Below, one piece after another: positions 8,247 through 18,737 of a stretch of DNA of 64,000 bases. The stretch is from Trabulsiella odontotermitis. GTDB taxonomy: Bacteria; Pseudomonadota; Gammaproteobacteria; Enterobacterales; Enterobacteriaceae. The stretch lies in the NCBI RefSeq assembly GCF_030053895.1, contig NZ_CP125781.1, positions 1,364,001 to 1,428,000 of the forward strand, read 5' to 3'. The notes beneath the pieces are model-generated. The model did no database searches. It was not told the origin of the DNA and was given only the letters and a program-made list of their open reading frames with translations. Both the position numbers and the translations under genes were made by a program. The stretch's first letter is position 1. The number at the start of each line of letters is the position of its first letter.

Positions 8247-9092
8247 TTATTTCGCGGGTTCGACCGGAAGATCTGCCCGCGCGCCCCATTCGCACCAGGA
8301 GCCGTCATACAGCGCGACTTCATCGGCTTCCAGCGTCGCCAGTGCCAGCGCCACAACAGCGGCAGTCACACCGGAACCACAACTGGTAATGATCGGCCGA
8401 CGCAAATCCACGCCCTGACGGGCAAAAATCGCTTCCAGCTCGTCGGTTGTTTTGAGTTCGCCGTTAATCACCAGATCACCCCATGGCACGTTTTTCGCGC
8501 CAGGCACATGCCCGCGACGCAGGCCAGGACGGGGCTCATCCGCTTGCCCGTTGAAACGGGGCGCCGGTCGCGCATCAACAATTTGTGCAGAGCCTTCGTG
8601 ACTTGCCAGCAAAACATCCGTCAGGCGCATCACTTCATCGCCGGTAAAGGCGACTTCAAAATCACCTTCCGGCAGCGTAACGTCGCCTTTCTCAAGCAGC
8701 AGATCGTCGCGCTGCCAGCCCGCTAAACCACCCGCCAGAATCGACACGCGCTCAACGCCAAAGGTGCGTAGCATCCACCACGCGCGCGGCGCGGAGAAAA
8801 GATTGCCTTCGTCATACACCACCAGGTGTTTGTCGTTACTGATGCCCAGCTCGCGCATGGCGACGGCGAACGCTTCCGGGCGCGGCAGCATATGGGGAAG
8901 GGGATTTGTCTGATCAGAAAGCGCTTCGATATTGAAAAAAACGGCACCCGGTAGATGACCCGCCCGGTACTCAGCGGCCATGTCACGGTGCTCCTGGCCC
9001 GGTGGCGCCAGACGGGCGTCAAGGATCTGAATATCTGAATCATTAATATGCTCGGCCAGCCAGTCGGCTGCGACAAAGTATGAAGTCGTCAT
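8247..9092 (-). CDS. sseA: 3-mercaptopyruvate sulfurtransferase SseA
   Basis: 281-residue tandem rhodanese enzyme, the E. coli length, that transfers sulfur from 3-mercaptopyruvate to acceptors such as cyanide or thiols. The second rhodanese domain contains the catalytic loop TSCGSGVTA. The ATG at 9092 follows GGGAGG and gives the conserved MTTSYFVAADWLAE start, so the longer open frame to 9182 is not used. It is transcribed opposite to its neighbours. Confidence 0.95.
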   Translation of the reverse strand: MTTSYFVAADWLAEHINDSDIQILDARLAPPGQEHRDMAAEYRAGHLPGAVFFNIEALSDQTNPLPHMLPRPEAFAVAMRELGISNDKHLVVYDEGNLFSAPRAWWMLRTFGVERVSILAGGLAGWQRDDLLLEKGDVTLPEGDFEVAFTGDEVMRLTDVLLASHEGSAQIVDARPAPRFNGQADEPRPGLRRGHVPGAKNVPWGDLVINGELKTTDELEAIFARQGVDLRRPIITSCGSGVTAAVVALALATLEADEVALYDGSWCEWGARADLPVEPAK

Positions 9093-9307
9093 GGTTGCCT
9101 CCCGCAAAATATCACCCCCGAATTGTCGATGTTTTTCTGAATATCGACAAGCTTGTGACCCGCTATTTCGCGATGAGGTCACACAGATGACTTTTCCGGA
9201 CTGAAAAAGGCCGAAAATTGACAGGATTGCTGCTACTGGTAAAAGCGGGATTCACGCATAATACTGAGTTAAAACATCAAACCGGCTCAATAACCCGAGG
9301 TTAAAGG

Positions 9308-12300
9308 ATGAAACCGTTACGTTTAGCAGCGCTCTCACTGGCGCTGATTGCCGCATTCTCTCTTTCCGGGTGTGACAACGATGATGCGCCGAAAGCGACA
9401 CCTTCGTCTGCGGACACACCGGCCGCCACGCCGACACCGGCGGCGGAAAAACCCGCAGCGAAGACCCCCGCGAAACCCGACAGCGCGACGCTGGCGAAAC
9501 TGACGGCGCAAAGCCAGGGGAAATCGCTCACCATGCTGGACGCCTCTGAAGTACAACTGGATGGTGCTGCGACGCTGGTATTGACCTTCTCCGTGCCGCT
9601 ACAGCCGGAGCAGGATTTCTCCCGCAATGTGCATCTGATAGACAAAACCAGTGGCAAAGTGGATGGCGCGTGGGAGTTGTCGCCGAACCTGAAAGAGCTG
9701 CGTCTGCGCCATCTTGAGCCGAAACGTAAACTGTTATTGACCGTCGACCCCGGGCTGGTGGCGCTGAACAATGCCACGCTCGGCACCAGTATCGAAAAAG
9801 CCATCGACACCCGCGATGTACAACCGAGCGTGGGCTTTGCCAGCCGCGGCTCGTTGCTGCCCGGGAAAGTGGTGGACGGGTTGCCGGTCATGGCGCTCAA
9901 CGTTAATAACGTTGATGTGAATTTCTTCCGTATTAAGCCGGAGCTACTCGCCTCGTTCATCAGCCAGTGGGAATACCGCAACGCGCTGACCAACTGGGAG
10001 TCGGACGAGCTTCTGAAAATGGCGGATCTGGTTTATACCGGCCGTTTTGACCTTAACCCACAGCGTAATACGCGGGAAAAACTGTTGCTGCCGCTGCGTG
10101 ATATCAAGCCACTGCAACAGGCTGGCGTGTATGTCGCGGTGATGAATCAGGCCGGGCATTACAACTACAGTAATGCCGCGACGCTGTTTACGCTGAGCGA
10201 TCTTGGCGTGTCGGCGCACCGCTACCATGACCGCCTCGATGTGTTTACCCAGAGCCTGGAAAACGGCGCGGCGCAGCCCGGTATTGATGTGCAGTTGCTG
10301 AACACCCGCGGTCAGACGATATCGCAGGCGACCAGTGACGCGCAGGGACACGTCACGCTGAAGGTCGACCAGGACGCCGCCTTGCTGCTGGCCCGCAAAG
10401 ACGGCCAGACCACGATGCTCGATCTCAAACTTCCGGCGCTGGATCTCGCCGAGTTTTCCATCGCGGGCGCGCCGGGGTACAGCAAGCAATTCTTCATGTT
10501 TGGCCCGCGCGATCTCTACCGTCCCGGTGAAACGGTGATCCTCAACGGGCTGCTGCGCGACAGCGACGGCAAACCGCTGGCGGAACAGCCAGTCAAACTG
10601 GAGGTGGTGAAGCCGGACGGTCAGGTGATCCGCACGGTGGTCAGCAAGCCAGTTAATGGGCTTTATCAGTTTACTTATCCTCTCGACAGCGGCGCCGCCA
10701 CCGGTATGTGGCAAATCCGCGCCAACACCGGCGATAACCGTTCCCGGGTGTGGGATTTCCACGTCGAAGACTTTATGCCGGAGCGAATGGCGCTCACTCT
10801 GACACCGCAGAAAACCCCACTGGCACCTGCTGACGACGTGAAATTTGAGGTCGCCGGTTACTATCTCTATGGCGCGCCCGCCAACGGCAACGCATTGCAG
10901 GGTAAACTGTTCCTGCGCCCGCTGCGTGAGGCTGTCCCTGCGCTGCCGGGCTTCCAGTTTGGCGACATCGCCGAAGAAAACCTCTCCCGTACGCTGGATG
11001 AAATCCAACTGAAGCTGGACGACACCGGGCATGGTGAAGTCAGCACCGAAAGCCAGTGGAAAGAGAGCCATTCGCCGTTGCAGGTGGTACTACAGGCGAG
11101 TCTGCTGGAGTCCGGCGGGCGTCCGGTCACGCGACGCGCAGAACAGCCCATCTGGCCGGCAACAGCGCTGCCGGGGATCCGCCCCGAATTTGCGGCAAAA
11201 GCGGTCTATGACTATCGCACCGACACCACTGTGAATCAGCCCATTGTGGATGAAGACAGCAACGCCGCGTTCGACATTGTCTATACCGATGCGCAGGGGA
11301 AAAAACTGGCGGTATCGGGCCTGCAGGTGCGTTTGATTCGTGAGCGTCGTGACTACTACTGGAACTGGTCTGACAGCGATGGCTGGCAGTCACAGTTCGA
11401 TCAAAAAGATCTGGTGGAAGGCGAGCAGGCGCTGGATCTGCAAGCTGATGAAACCGGCAAAGTCTCGTTCCCGGTAGAGTGGGGTTCTTATCGCCTGGAA
11501 GTAAAAGCGCCTGATGACACCGTCAGCAGCGTGCGTTTCTGGGCCGGGTACAGCTGGCAGGATAACAGCGATGGCACCGGCGCCGCACGTCCGGATCGCG
11601 TGACTATGAAGCTCGATAAACCCGCCTATAAACCTGGCGATACCATCAGGCTGAACATTGCGGCACCGGCTGCCGGTAAGGGTTACGCGATGGTGGAATC
11701 GAGCGAAGGTCCGCTGTGGTGGAAGGAGATTGACGTTCCGCAGGGTGGAATGGAACTCGCTATTCCGGTCGATAAACGCTGGAATCGCCACGATATTTAT
11801 CTCAGCACGCTGGTGATCCGCCCGGGCGACAAGTCGAAATCCGCGACGCCAAAACGTGCGGTGGGTCTGCTGCATCTGCCGCTGGGTGATGAAAACCGTC
11901 GCCTGAACATCGCGCTGGAAAGCCCGACTAAAATGCGCCCGAATCAACCGCTGACGGTGAAAGTGAAAGCCACGGCAAAAGATGGCGTCGCGCCGAAACA
12001 GGTTAACGTGTTGCTCTCCGCCGTGGACAGCGGCGTACTGAACATCACCGACTACGTCACGCCTGATCCATGGAACGCCTTCTTTGGTCAGAAACGTTAT
12101 GGCGCTGATATCTATGATATCTACGGACAGGTCATCGAAGGTCAGGGGCGTCTTGCCAGCCTGCGCTTTGGGGGTGATGGCGACGAACTCAAACGTGGCG
12201 GTAAACCGCCGGTGAACCATGTGAATATCGTGGCGCAACAGGCGCAGCCGGTAATGCTTGATGACAACGGCGAAGGCACCGTGACGCTGCCGATTGGCGA

Positions 12301-14287
12301 TTTCAACGGTGAACTGCGCGTCATGGCGCAGGCGTGGAACAACGATGATTTTGGCAGCACTGAAAGCAAAGTGGTGGTTGCCGCGCCAGTGATTGCCGAC
12401 GTCAGCATGCCGCGTTTCATCGCCAGTGGCGATACGACGCGGCTGGTACTTGATATCACTAACCTCACCGATGCGCCGCAGACGCTCAACGTGCAGCTTG
12501 CCGCCTCGGGGTTGATCGACATGGAAGGCGCGCAGCCGCAGCCTGTCGAGCTGGCGCCGGGTGTACGTACCACACTGTTTGTGCCGGTACGAGCGAAAGA
12601 AGGCTTTGGCGACGGGGTACTCAGTGCGGTGATCACCGGCCTGAATCTGCCTGGCGAAACGCTGGCACCTGTCAATAAAACATGGAAGCTGGGCGTGCGT
12701 CCGGCATTCCCGGCTGAAACCGTCAGTTCGTGGGGCGCGTTGCAAGCGGGTGAAAGCTGGACCGCGCCGCCTAACCATCTCAACGGTTTTTCACCGACTA
12801 CGCTCGAAGGCCAGCTGTTATTGAGCGGCAAGCCGCCGCTCAATATTGCGCGCTACATTCGTGAACTGAAGGCGTATCCCTACGGCTGTCTGGAGCAGAC
12901 CACCAGCGGGCTGTTCCCGTCGTTATATACCAACGCGGCACAGCTGAAAAATCTCGGCATTGCTGGCGACAGCGACGAAAAACGCCGCGCGGCGGTGGAC
13001 GTCGGCATCTCGCGTCTGCTGCAAATGCAGCGTGACGACGGCGGGTTTGCATTGTGGGACAAAGAAGGCCCGGAAGAGTACTGGCTGACGGCTTATGTGA
13101 TGGATTTCCTGGTGCGCGCGGGCGAGCAGGGTTATAGCGTGCCAGCAGAGGCGCTGACGCAGGGGAATAACCGCCTGCTGCGCTATCTGCAGGAGCCGGG
13201 CCTGATGACCATTCGCTACAGCGATGATATCCCCGCAAGTCGTTTTGCCGTACAGGCCTATGCCGCGCTGGTACTGGCGCGTCAACAGAAAGCGCCGCTG
13301 GGCGCGCTGCGTGAAATCTGGGAGCGTCACGACCAGGCGCGCGCGGGCCTTCCGGTGATGCAACTCGGTCTGGCGCTAAAAGCGATGGGTGACGGACCGC
13401 GCAGCGAAGAGGCAATCGCGCAGGCGTTAACCACCACGCGGCAGGACAAACAGAACTGGATGGCCGATTACGGTAGCGCGCTGCGCGACAATGCGCTGAT
13501 GCTGAATCTGCTGGAGGAAAATAAAGTACGGCCTGACGCACAGAATGCGTTGCTCGTGACGCTTTCCGAACAGGCTTTCGGCCAGCGCTGGCTTTCAACG
13601 CAGGAAATGAACGCTCTGTTCATGGCCGCGAAAGGCTTGCAGGATTTCCCGGGCCACTGGCAGGCGAAAACATCGCTGGATGCGCAGCCGCTGACCGGTG
13701 AGAAAGCGCAAATGCGCAATCTGACCAGCGATCAACTGGCGGCATTGCAGGTGGCTAACACCGGCACGCAGCCGCTGTGGGTACGCCTCGACAGTACCGG
13801 TTATCCGGAAAATTCACCGCAGCCTTACAGCAACGTTCTGCAGATTGAACGTCACTTCCTCGGCACCGACGGGCAGCCGAAAACGCTCACCTCGCTGCGT
13901 AGCGGCGATCTGGTGCTGGTGCATCTGCAGGTGACGGCAAATCAGAACGTGCCGGATGCGCTGGTGGTGGATTTACTGCCTGCCGGGCTGGAACTGGAAA
14001 ACCAGAATCTGGCTAACAGTAGCGCCAGCCTGCAGGATAACGGCACCGAGGTGCAGAACCTGCTTAACCAGATGCAGCAGGCGGATATTCAGCATATCGA
14101 GTTCCGCGATGACCGTTTTGTCGCGGCAGTCGCCGTCAACGAAGGGCAGCCTGTGACGCTGGTTTACCTGGCGCGCGCCGTTACGCCGGGCACGTATCAG
14201 GTGCCGGCTCCGCAGGTGGAATCGATGTATGTTCCGCAATGGCGGGCGAACGGTCAGAGCAGCGGACCGCTGATCGTCGCACCGTAA
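9308..14287 (+). CDS. yfhM: Bacterial alpha-2-macroglobulin-like lipoprotein (YfhM)
   Basis: 1659 residues (E. coli 1653). The signal peptide ends in a lipobox with Cys22; Asp at +2 predicts inner-membrane retention facing the periplasm. Many MG/TED-like domains follow. The thioester motif CLEQ is at residues 1194-1197 (YGCLEQTTSG), so it should be able to trap attacking proteases covalently. The stop is one base before pbpC, fitting the known pairing of this protein with PBP1C in defence and repair of a breached envelope. The residues after Cys22 are a low-complexity Ala/Pro/Thr linker. Confidence 0.96.
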   Translation: MKPLRLAALSLALIAAFSLSGCDNDDAPKATPSSADTPAATPTPAAEKPAAKTPAKPDSATLAKLTAQSQGKSLTMLDASEVQLDGAATLVLTFSVPLQPEQDFSRNVHLIDKTSGKVDGAWELSPNLKELRLRHLEPKRKLLLTVDPGLVALNNATLGTSIEKAIDTRDVQPSVGFASRGSLLPGKVVDGLPVMALNVNNVDVNFFRIKPELLASFISQWEYRNALTNWESDELLKMADLVYTGRFDLNPQRNTREKLLLPLRDIKPLQQAGVYVAVMNQAGHYNYSNAATLFTLSDLGVSAHRYHDRLDVFTQSLENGAAQPGIDVQLLNTRGQTISQATSDAQGHVTLKVDQDAALLLARKDGQTTMLDLKLPALDLAEFSIAGAPGYSKQFFMFGPRDLYRPGETVILNGLLRDSDGKPLAEQPVKLEVVKPDGQVIRTVVSKPVNGLYQFTYPLDSGAATGMWQIRANTGDNRSRVWDFHVEDFMPERMALTLTPQKTPLAPADDVKFEVAGYYLYGAPANGNALQGKLFLRPLREAVPALPGFQFGDIAEENLSRTLDEIQLKLDDTGHGEVSTESQWKESHSPLQVVLQASLLESGGRPVTRRAEQPIWPATALPGIRPEFAAKAVYDYRTDTTVNQPIVDEDSNAAFDIVYTDAQGKKLAVSGLQVRLIRERRDYYWNWSDSDGWQSQFDQKDLVEGEQALDLQADETGKVSFPVEWGSYRLEVKAPDDTVSSVRFWAGYSWQDNSDGTGAARPDRVTMKLDKPAYKPGDTIRLNIAAPAAGKGYAMVESSEGPLWWKEIDVPQGGMELAIPVDKRWNRHDIYLSTLVIRPGDKSKSATPKRAVGLLHLPLGDENRRLNIALESPTKMRPNQPLTVKVKATAKDGVAPKQVNVLLSAVDSGVLNITDYVTPDPWNAFFGQKRYGADIYDIYGQVIEGQGRLASLRFGGDGDELKRGGKPPVNHVNIVAQQAQPVMLDDNGEGTVTLPIGDFNGELRVMAQAWNNDDFGSTESKVVVAAPVIADVSMPRFIASGDTTRLVLDITNLTDAPQTLNVQLAASGLIDMEGAQPQPVELAPGVRTTLFVPVRAKEGFGDGVLSAVITGLNLPGETLAPVNKTWKLGVRPAFPAETVSSWGALQAGESWTAPPNHLNGFSPTTLEGQLLLSGKPPLNIARYIRELKAYPYGCLEQTTSGLFPSLYTNAAQLKNLGIAGDSDEKRRAAVDVGISRLLQMQRDDGGFALWDKEGPEEYWLTAYVMDFLVRAGEQGYSVPAEALTQGNNRLLRYLQEPGLMTIRYSDDIPASRFAVQAYAALVLARQQKAPLGALREIWERHDQARAGLPVMQLGLALKAMGDGPRSEEAIAQALTTTRQDKQNWMADYGSALRDNALMLNLLEENKVRPDAQNALLVTLSEQAFGQRWLSTQEMNALFMAAKGLQDFPGHWQAKTSLDAQPLTGEKAQMRNLTSDQLAALQVANTGTQPLWVRLDSTGYPENSPQPYSNVLQIERHFLGTDGQPKTLTSLRSGDLVLVHLQVTANQNVPDALVVDLLPAGLELENQNLANSSASLQDNGTEVQNLLNQMQQADIQHIEFRDDRFVAAVAVNEGQPVTLVYLARAVTPGTYQVPAPQVESMYVPQWRANGQSSGPLIVAP

Positions 14288-14288
14288 T

Positions 14289-16613
14289 ATGCGCTTTTTG
14301 CCCGTTAGAAAAACCCGCTGGCTCTGGCTGGCGGGATTTTTGGTGCTGGTCTGGCTGCTGATCGTTGCCGCCGATCGCCTGTGGCCATTGCCGCTCAACG
14401 AGGTGGCGCCCGCCCGCGTGGTGGTGGCGGAAGACGGCACACCGTTGTGGCGTTTTGCCGATGCCGATGGGATCTGGCGTTATCCGGTCACCCTCAACGA
14501 TGTCTCTCCCCGTTATCTTGACGTGCTGATCCAGTATGAAGATCGCTGGTTCTGGGATCACCCCGGCGTTAATCCCTTCTCTATTGTCCGCGCGGCCTGG
14601 CAGGATCTCACCGCCCTGCGGGTGATCTCCGGCGGCAGTACGCTGACCATGCAGGTGGCGCGGTTGCTCGACCCGCATCCCCGCACCTTCGGCGGCAAAT
14701 TCCGCCAGCTGTGGCGCGCCCTGCAACTCGAATGGCACCTGTCGAAACAGCAGATCCTCACCCTGTATCTCAACCGTGCGCCGTTTGGCGGCACGTTACA
14801 GGGGATCGGCGCGGCCAGCTGGTCCTATCTGGGTAAGCCGCCATCGCAGCTCAGTTATTCTGATGCGGCGCTGCTGGCAGTTCTGCCGCAGGCGCCCAGC
14901 CGTTTACGCCCCGATCGCTGGCCGCAACGCGCGGAGGCGGCGCGTAACAAAGTGCTCGACCGCATGCTGACGCAGGGCGTATGGTCCGCCACCATCGTGA
15001 AAGAGGCGCGCGAGGAGCCAGTATGGCTCGCCCCCCGGCAGATGCCGCAACTGGCGCCGCTGTTTTCCCGCCGCGTGCTGGCAAAAAGCCCGGGGACAAA
15101 AATCATCACCACCCTGGACGCCAGTTTGCAACGCCAGCTGGAAGAGATCGCGCTGAATCAGGAAAGTCGTTTGCCGCCGCGCAGCTCGCTGGCAATTGTC
15201 GTCGTTGATCATACCAATATGAAAGTCAGGGGCTGGGTGGGATCCGTGGATATCACTGACAACAGCCGCTTTGGTCATATCGACATGGTGTCGGCGGTGC
15301 GTTCGCCGGGGTCGGTGCTGAAACCCTTTATCTACGGGCTGGCGATGGATGACGGGCTGATCCATCCGGCTTCATTGCTGCAGGATGTACCGCGCCGTTT
15401 CAGCGACTATCGCCCCGGTAATTTTGACAGTGGTTTTCATGGTCCGGTGAGCATGAGCGACGCGCTGGTGCGCTCACTGAATTTGCCTGCCGTGCAGGTG
15501 CTGGAAGCCTATGGTCCGAAACAGTTTGCCGGTCGTCTGCGCAATGCCGGCCTGCCGCTGATTCTGCCCGCCGGAGCCGAGCCGAATCTGTCGCTGATTT
15601 TAGGTGGCGCGGGCGCGCGGCTGGAGAATATTGTCGCCGCTTACAGCGCCTTTGCCCGGCACGGAAAAGCAGGAAAGCTACGTCTGCTCGCCAGCGATCC
15701 GCTGCGTGAGCGTCCGCTGCTTTCCCCCGGCTCCGCATGGATTATTCGCCGCATTCTTGCCGGGGAAGAGCAGCCAGTGCCGGACGCCTCGTTACCGAAA
15801 ACGGTCCCCCTCGCCTGGAAAACCGGTACCAGTTACGGCTACCGCGATGCGTGGGCGATTGGCGTCAATGCGCGTTATGTGATTGGCATCTGGACAGGGC
15901 GACCGGACGGAACGCCGGTCGTCGGGCAGTTTGGGTTCGCCAGCGCGGTACCGCTACTGAATCAGGTCAATAACCTGCTGCTTTCCCGCGCGTCGGTCAT
16001 CAAAGGCGGATTACCGGAAGATCCTCGCCCGTCAACCGTCAGCGCGGCGACGGTGTGCTGGCCTGGCGGGCAAACGCTGCCGGATGGCGACAGCAACTGT
16101 CGGCGTCGGTTATCCACCTGGCTGGTGGATAACAGCCAGCCGCCGACGCTATTGCTGCCGGGTCAGGAGGGGATACGCGGGATCCGTTTCCCGGTGTGGG
16201 TCAATGCGAAAGGCGAACGGGTGGCGGCAGACTGCCAGGACGCGACGGAAAAAACGTTACAGGTGTGGCCGTTGCCGTTAGAGCCCTGGCTTCCCGCGGG
16301 TGAACGTCGTGCGGCGCGATTACCTGCCCCATCGGCGGATTGTCCGCCGTTGCAGCAACAAAATGCCGCGCCACTGGTGCTGTCGGGCGTGCGCAATGGC
16401 GCAGTCATCAAACGCCTGCCAGGCGCAAGCCGCGTATCGCTGGTGCTGCAGACCAGCGGCGGCGAGGGGCGACGCTGGTGGTTTGTCAACGGCGAACCGC
16501 TGGAGGAGACCGGCGCCAGCACAACGTTAGGGCTTGAAAATCCCGGGGATTATCAGTTGCTGGTGATGGACGACGCAGGCCAAACCGTTACTGCCACTTT
16601 CACGCTGCAATAG
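14289..16613 (+). CDS. pbpC: Penicillin-binding protein 1C
   Basis: 774 residues (E. coli 770). There is a single N-terminal membrane helix (about residues 10-27). The glycosyltransferase domain has EDRWFWDHPGVN and GGSTLTMQVARL. The transpeptidase domain has SPGSVLKPFIYG (SxxK) and KTGTSYG. A C-terminal PBP1C-specific domain starts near residue 690. It starts one base after yfhM stops, so the two are very likely translationally coupled. Confidence 0.95.
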   Translation: MRFLPVRKTRWLWLAGFLVLVWLLIVAADRLWPLPLNEVAPARVVVAEDGTPLWRFADADGIWRYPVTLNDVSPRYLDVLIQYEDRWFWDHPGVNPFSIVRAAWQDLTALRVISGGSTLTMQVARLLDPHPRTFGGKFRQLWRALQLEWHLSKQQILTLYLNRAPFGGTLQGIGAASWSYLGKPPSQLSYSDAALLAVLPQAPSRLRPDRWPQRAEAARNKVLDRMLTQGVWSATIVKEAREEPVWLAPRQMPQLAPLFSRRVLAKSPGTKIITTLDASLQRQLEEIALNQESRLPPRSSLAIVVVDHTNMKVRGWVGSVDITDNSRFGHIDMVSAVRSPGSVLKPFIYGLAMDDGLIHPASLLQDVPRRFSDYRPGNFDSGFHGPVSMSDALVRSLNLPAVQVLEAYGPKQFAGRLRNAGLPLILPAGAEPNLSLILGGAGARLENIVAAYSAFARHGKAGKLRLLASDPLRERPLLSPGSAWIIRRILAGEEQPVPDASLPKTVPLAWKTGTSYGYRDAWAIGVNARYVIGIWTGRPDGTPVVGQFGFASAVPLLNQVNNLLLSRASVIKGGLPEDPRPSTVSAATVCWPGGQTLPDGDSNCRRRLSTWLVDNSQPPTLLLPGQEGIRGIRFPVWVNAKGERVAADCQDATEKTLQVWPLPLEPWLPAGERRAARLPAPSADCPPLQQQNAAPLVLSGVRNGAVIKRLPGASRVSLVLQTSGGEGRRWWFVNGEPLEETGASTTLGLENPGDYQLLVMDDAGQTVTATFTLQ

Positions 16614-16709
16614 ACCATTTTTTGCCCTTGCGATGTGATCTGTTGCTGAAACTCATCTTATTTTAAAAAAATGTTACCTTAATCCATAGGCAAGGGCATT
16701 TTTGCTCTT

Positions 16710-16715
16710 TATAAT
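16710..16715 (+). promoter_or_regulatory. Candidate -10 element for ndk
   Basis: A perfect TATAAT lies about 60 bases upstream of the ndk start. No good -35 hexamer is seen 17 bases before it (TAGGCA), so the call rests mainly on the -10. Confidence 0.4.
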
Positions 16716-16774
16716 TCGCGCCAGATTTATACCGCGTCATGCGTAAAACAACAGAACATCACCAGAGGTTATCA

Positions 16775-17206
16775 ATGGCTATTGAACGTACTTTTTCCAT
16801 CATCAAACCAAACGCGGTAGCAAAAAACGTAATTGGTAATATCTTCTCTCGCTTTGAAGCGGCGGGTTTTAAAATCGTCGGCACCAAAATGCTGCACCTG
16901 ACCGTTGAACAGGCTCGCGGGTTCTACGCTGAGCACGACGGTAAGCCGTTCTTCGACGGTCTGGTTGAGTTCATGACCTCCGGTCCGATCGTGGTTTCCG
17001 TACTGGAAAGCGAAAACGCGGTACAGCGTCACCGTGACCTGATGGGCGCCACCAACCCGGCGAACGCGCTGGCCGGCACCCTGCGCGCTGACTACGCTGA
17101 CAGCTTCACCGAAAACGGCACCCACGGATCTGATTCTGTTGAATCTGCTGCCCGTGAAATCGCCTTCTTCTTCGGTGAAGGCGAAGTGTGCCCGCGCACC
17201 CGCTAA
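16775..17206 (+). CDS. ndk: Nucleoside diphosphate kinase
   Basis: 143 residues, the E. coli length. It transfers the gamma-phosphate from ATP to NDPs through a phosphohistidine; the active-site histidine lies in NGTHGSDS. The start MAIERTFSIIKPNAVAKN is conserved and has AGAGG upstream, so the in-frame ATG at 16739 is rejected. It is a single-gene unit with a terminator after it. Confidence 0.97.
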   Translation: MAIERTFSIIKPNAVAKNVIGNIFSRFEAAGFKIVGTKMLHLTVEQARGFYAEHDGKPFFDGLVEFMTSGPIVVSVLESENAVQRHRDLMGATNPANALAGTLRADYADSFTENGTHGSDSVESAAREIAFFFGEGEVCPRTR

Positions 17207-17267
17207 TGTTTTTCATGATAGCCGCGTGCAGACGTGGCATTCATGCGCCATAATTTGTACAATACAG

Positions 17268-17296
17268 CGCCCCGAATTTGCGGGGCGTTTCTTTTT
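17268..17296 (+). terminator. Rho-independent terminator after ndk
   Basis: CGCCCCG (17268-17274) and CGGGGCG (17281-17287) form a perfect stem followed by TTTCTTTTT. It ends about 45 bases before the rlmN start and closes the ndk unit. Confidence 0.85.
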
Positions 17297-17342
17297 AACC
17301 CTCCAGGGGCCATAACGTGTAATAACGAGGCCGGAATACATT

Positions 17343-18509
17343 ATGTCTGAACAAATTGTCACGCCTGATACTGCCGCTCTGTCGGTGCCTTCCCAGGACG
17401 CCAAAATCAACCTGCTGGATTTAAACCGTCAGGAAATGCGCGAGTTCTTCAAAAACTTAGGCGAAAAACCTTTCCGCGCTGATCAGGTGATGAAATGGAT
17501 TTACCATTATTGCTGCGATAACTTTGATGAGATGACTGACATCAACAAAGTGCTGCGCGGCAAACTGAAAGAGGTCGCGGAAATTCGCGCCCCGGATGTC
17601 GTCGAAGAACAGCGTTCATCGGATGGCACCATCAAATGGGCCATCGCGGTGGGCGATCAACGCGTTGAAACGGTTTATATTCCTGAAGACGATCGCGCCA
17701 CCCTGTGCGTTTCTTCACAGGTTGGTTGTGCGCTGGAGTGTAAATTCTGCTCAACGGCACAGCAGGGCTTTAACCGTAACCTGCGCGTTTCTGAAATTAT
17801 TGGTCAGGTGTGGCGTGCGGCGAAAATCATCGGCGCTGCCAAAGTGACGGGTACGCGCCCTATCACCAACGTGGTGATGATGGGCATGGGCGAACCGCTG
17901 CTTAACCTGACGAACGTCGTACCGGCAATGGAAATCATGCTCGACGATTTCGGCTTTGGCTTGTCCAAACGCCGCGTTACGCTCTCCACCTCCGGCGTGG
18001 TTCCGGCGCTGGACAAACTCGGCGATATGATTGACGTTGCGCTGGCTATCTCTCTGCATGCGCCGAACGACGAGATCCGTGATGAAATCGTCCCGATCAA
18101 CAGAAAGTACAATATTGAAACGTTCCTGGCCGCCGTGCGTCGTTATCTGGAGAAATCCAACGCCAATCAGGGCCGCGTGACCATCGAGTATGTGATGCTC
18201 GACCATGTGAATGACGGCACCGAACATGCGCACCAGCTGGCGGAACTGCTGAAAGATACGCCGTGCAAGATCAACCTGATCCCGTGGAACCCGTTCCCCG
18301 GCGCACCGTATGGCCGCAGCTCCAACAGCCGCATTGACCGTTTCTCGAAAGTATTAATGGAGTATGGCTTTACCACCATCGTGCGTAAAACGCGTGGTGA
18401 TGATATCGATGCCGCCTGCGGTCAGCTGGCCGGAGACGTTATCGATCGTACCAAACGTACGCTGCGAAAACGCATGCAAGGTGAACCTATTGCGGTGAAA
18501 GCCGTCTGA
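17343..18509 (+). CDS. rlmN: Dual-specificity 23S rRNA A2503 / tRNA A37 methyltransferase RlmN
   Basis: 388-residue radical-SAM methyltransferase (E. coli 384). The [4Fe-4S]-SAM motif CxxxCxxC is at Cys129, Cys133 and Cys136 (CALECKFC). The conserved methyl-relay cysteine is expected near the C-terminus in GDDIDAACGQLAG. It makes 2-methyladenosine at A2503 of 23S rRNA and A37 of some tRNAs. It is the first gene in the rlmN-rodZ-ispG-hisS run. Confidence 0.96.
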   Translation: MSEQIVTPDTAALSVPSQDAKINLLDLNRQEMREFFKNLGEKPFRADQVMKWIYHYCCDNFDEMTDINKVLRGKLKEVAEIRAPDVVEEQRSSDGTIKWAIAVGDQRVETVYIPEDDRATLCVSSQVGCALECKFCSTAQQGFNRNLRVSEIIGQVWRAAKIIGAAKVTGTRPITNVVMMGMGEPLLNLTNVVPAMEIMLDDFGFGLSKRRVTLSTSGVVPALDKLGDMIDVALAISLHAPNDEIRDEIVPINRKYNIETFLAAVRRYLEKSNANQGRVTIEYVMLDHVNDGTEHAHQLAELLKDTPCKINLIPWNPFPGAPYGRSSNSRIDRFSKVLMEYGFTTIVRKTRGDDIDAACGQLAGDVIDRTKRTLRKRMQGEPIAVKAV

Positions 18510-18518
18510 GATCCTGAG

Positions 18519-18552
18519 CCGCGTGTTTCAGGATGACACACGCGGTATTCTT
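18519..18552 (+). terminator. Candidate terminator after rlmN
   Basis: CCGCGTGT (18519-18526) pairs with ACACGCGG (18538-18545) around an 11-base loop, followed by TATTCTTT. It may attenuate rather than stop transcription into rodZ. Confidence 0.6.
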
Positions 18553-18737
18553 TAAGGTGACGAATTAGGTAAATTGCATCAATAGCATTAATAATTACGG
18601 TGCGTTTCCGTCGGGATTGAGGCAGTATGTAGCGGTTCAACAACAGCTTAGGCTTGTTTAGTAATCGGGTAGATATTTCGCGGTGCGGGTTTACCGGCAC
18701 CTGACTCTTAAATTTCACGTAGCAGCAGTTGTAGCGA

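Noticed and set aside
11390..12778. 462-codon minus-strand ORF
   Set aside because: Antisense to the middle of yfhM; a consequence of high GC codon use. Its translation is Arg/His-rich and matches no family I recognise.
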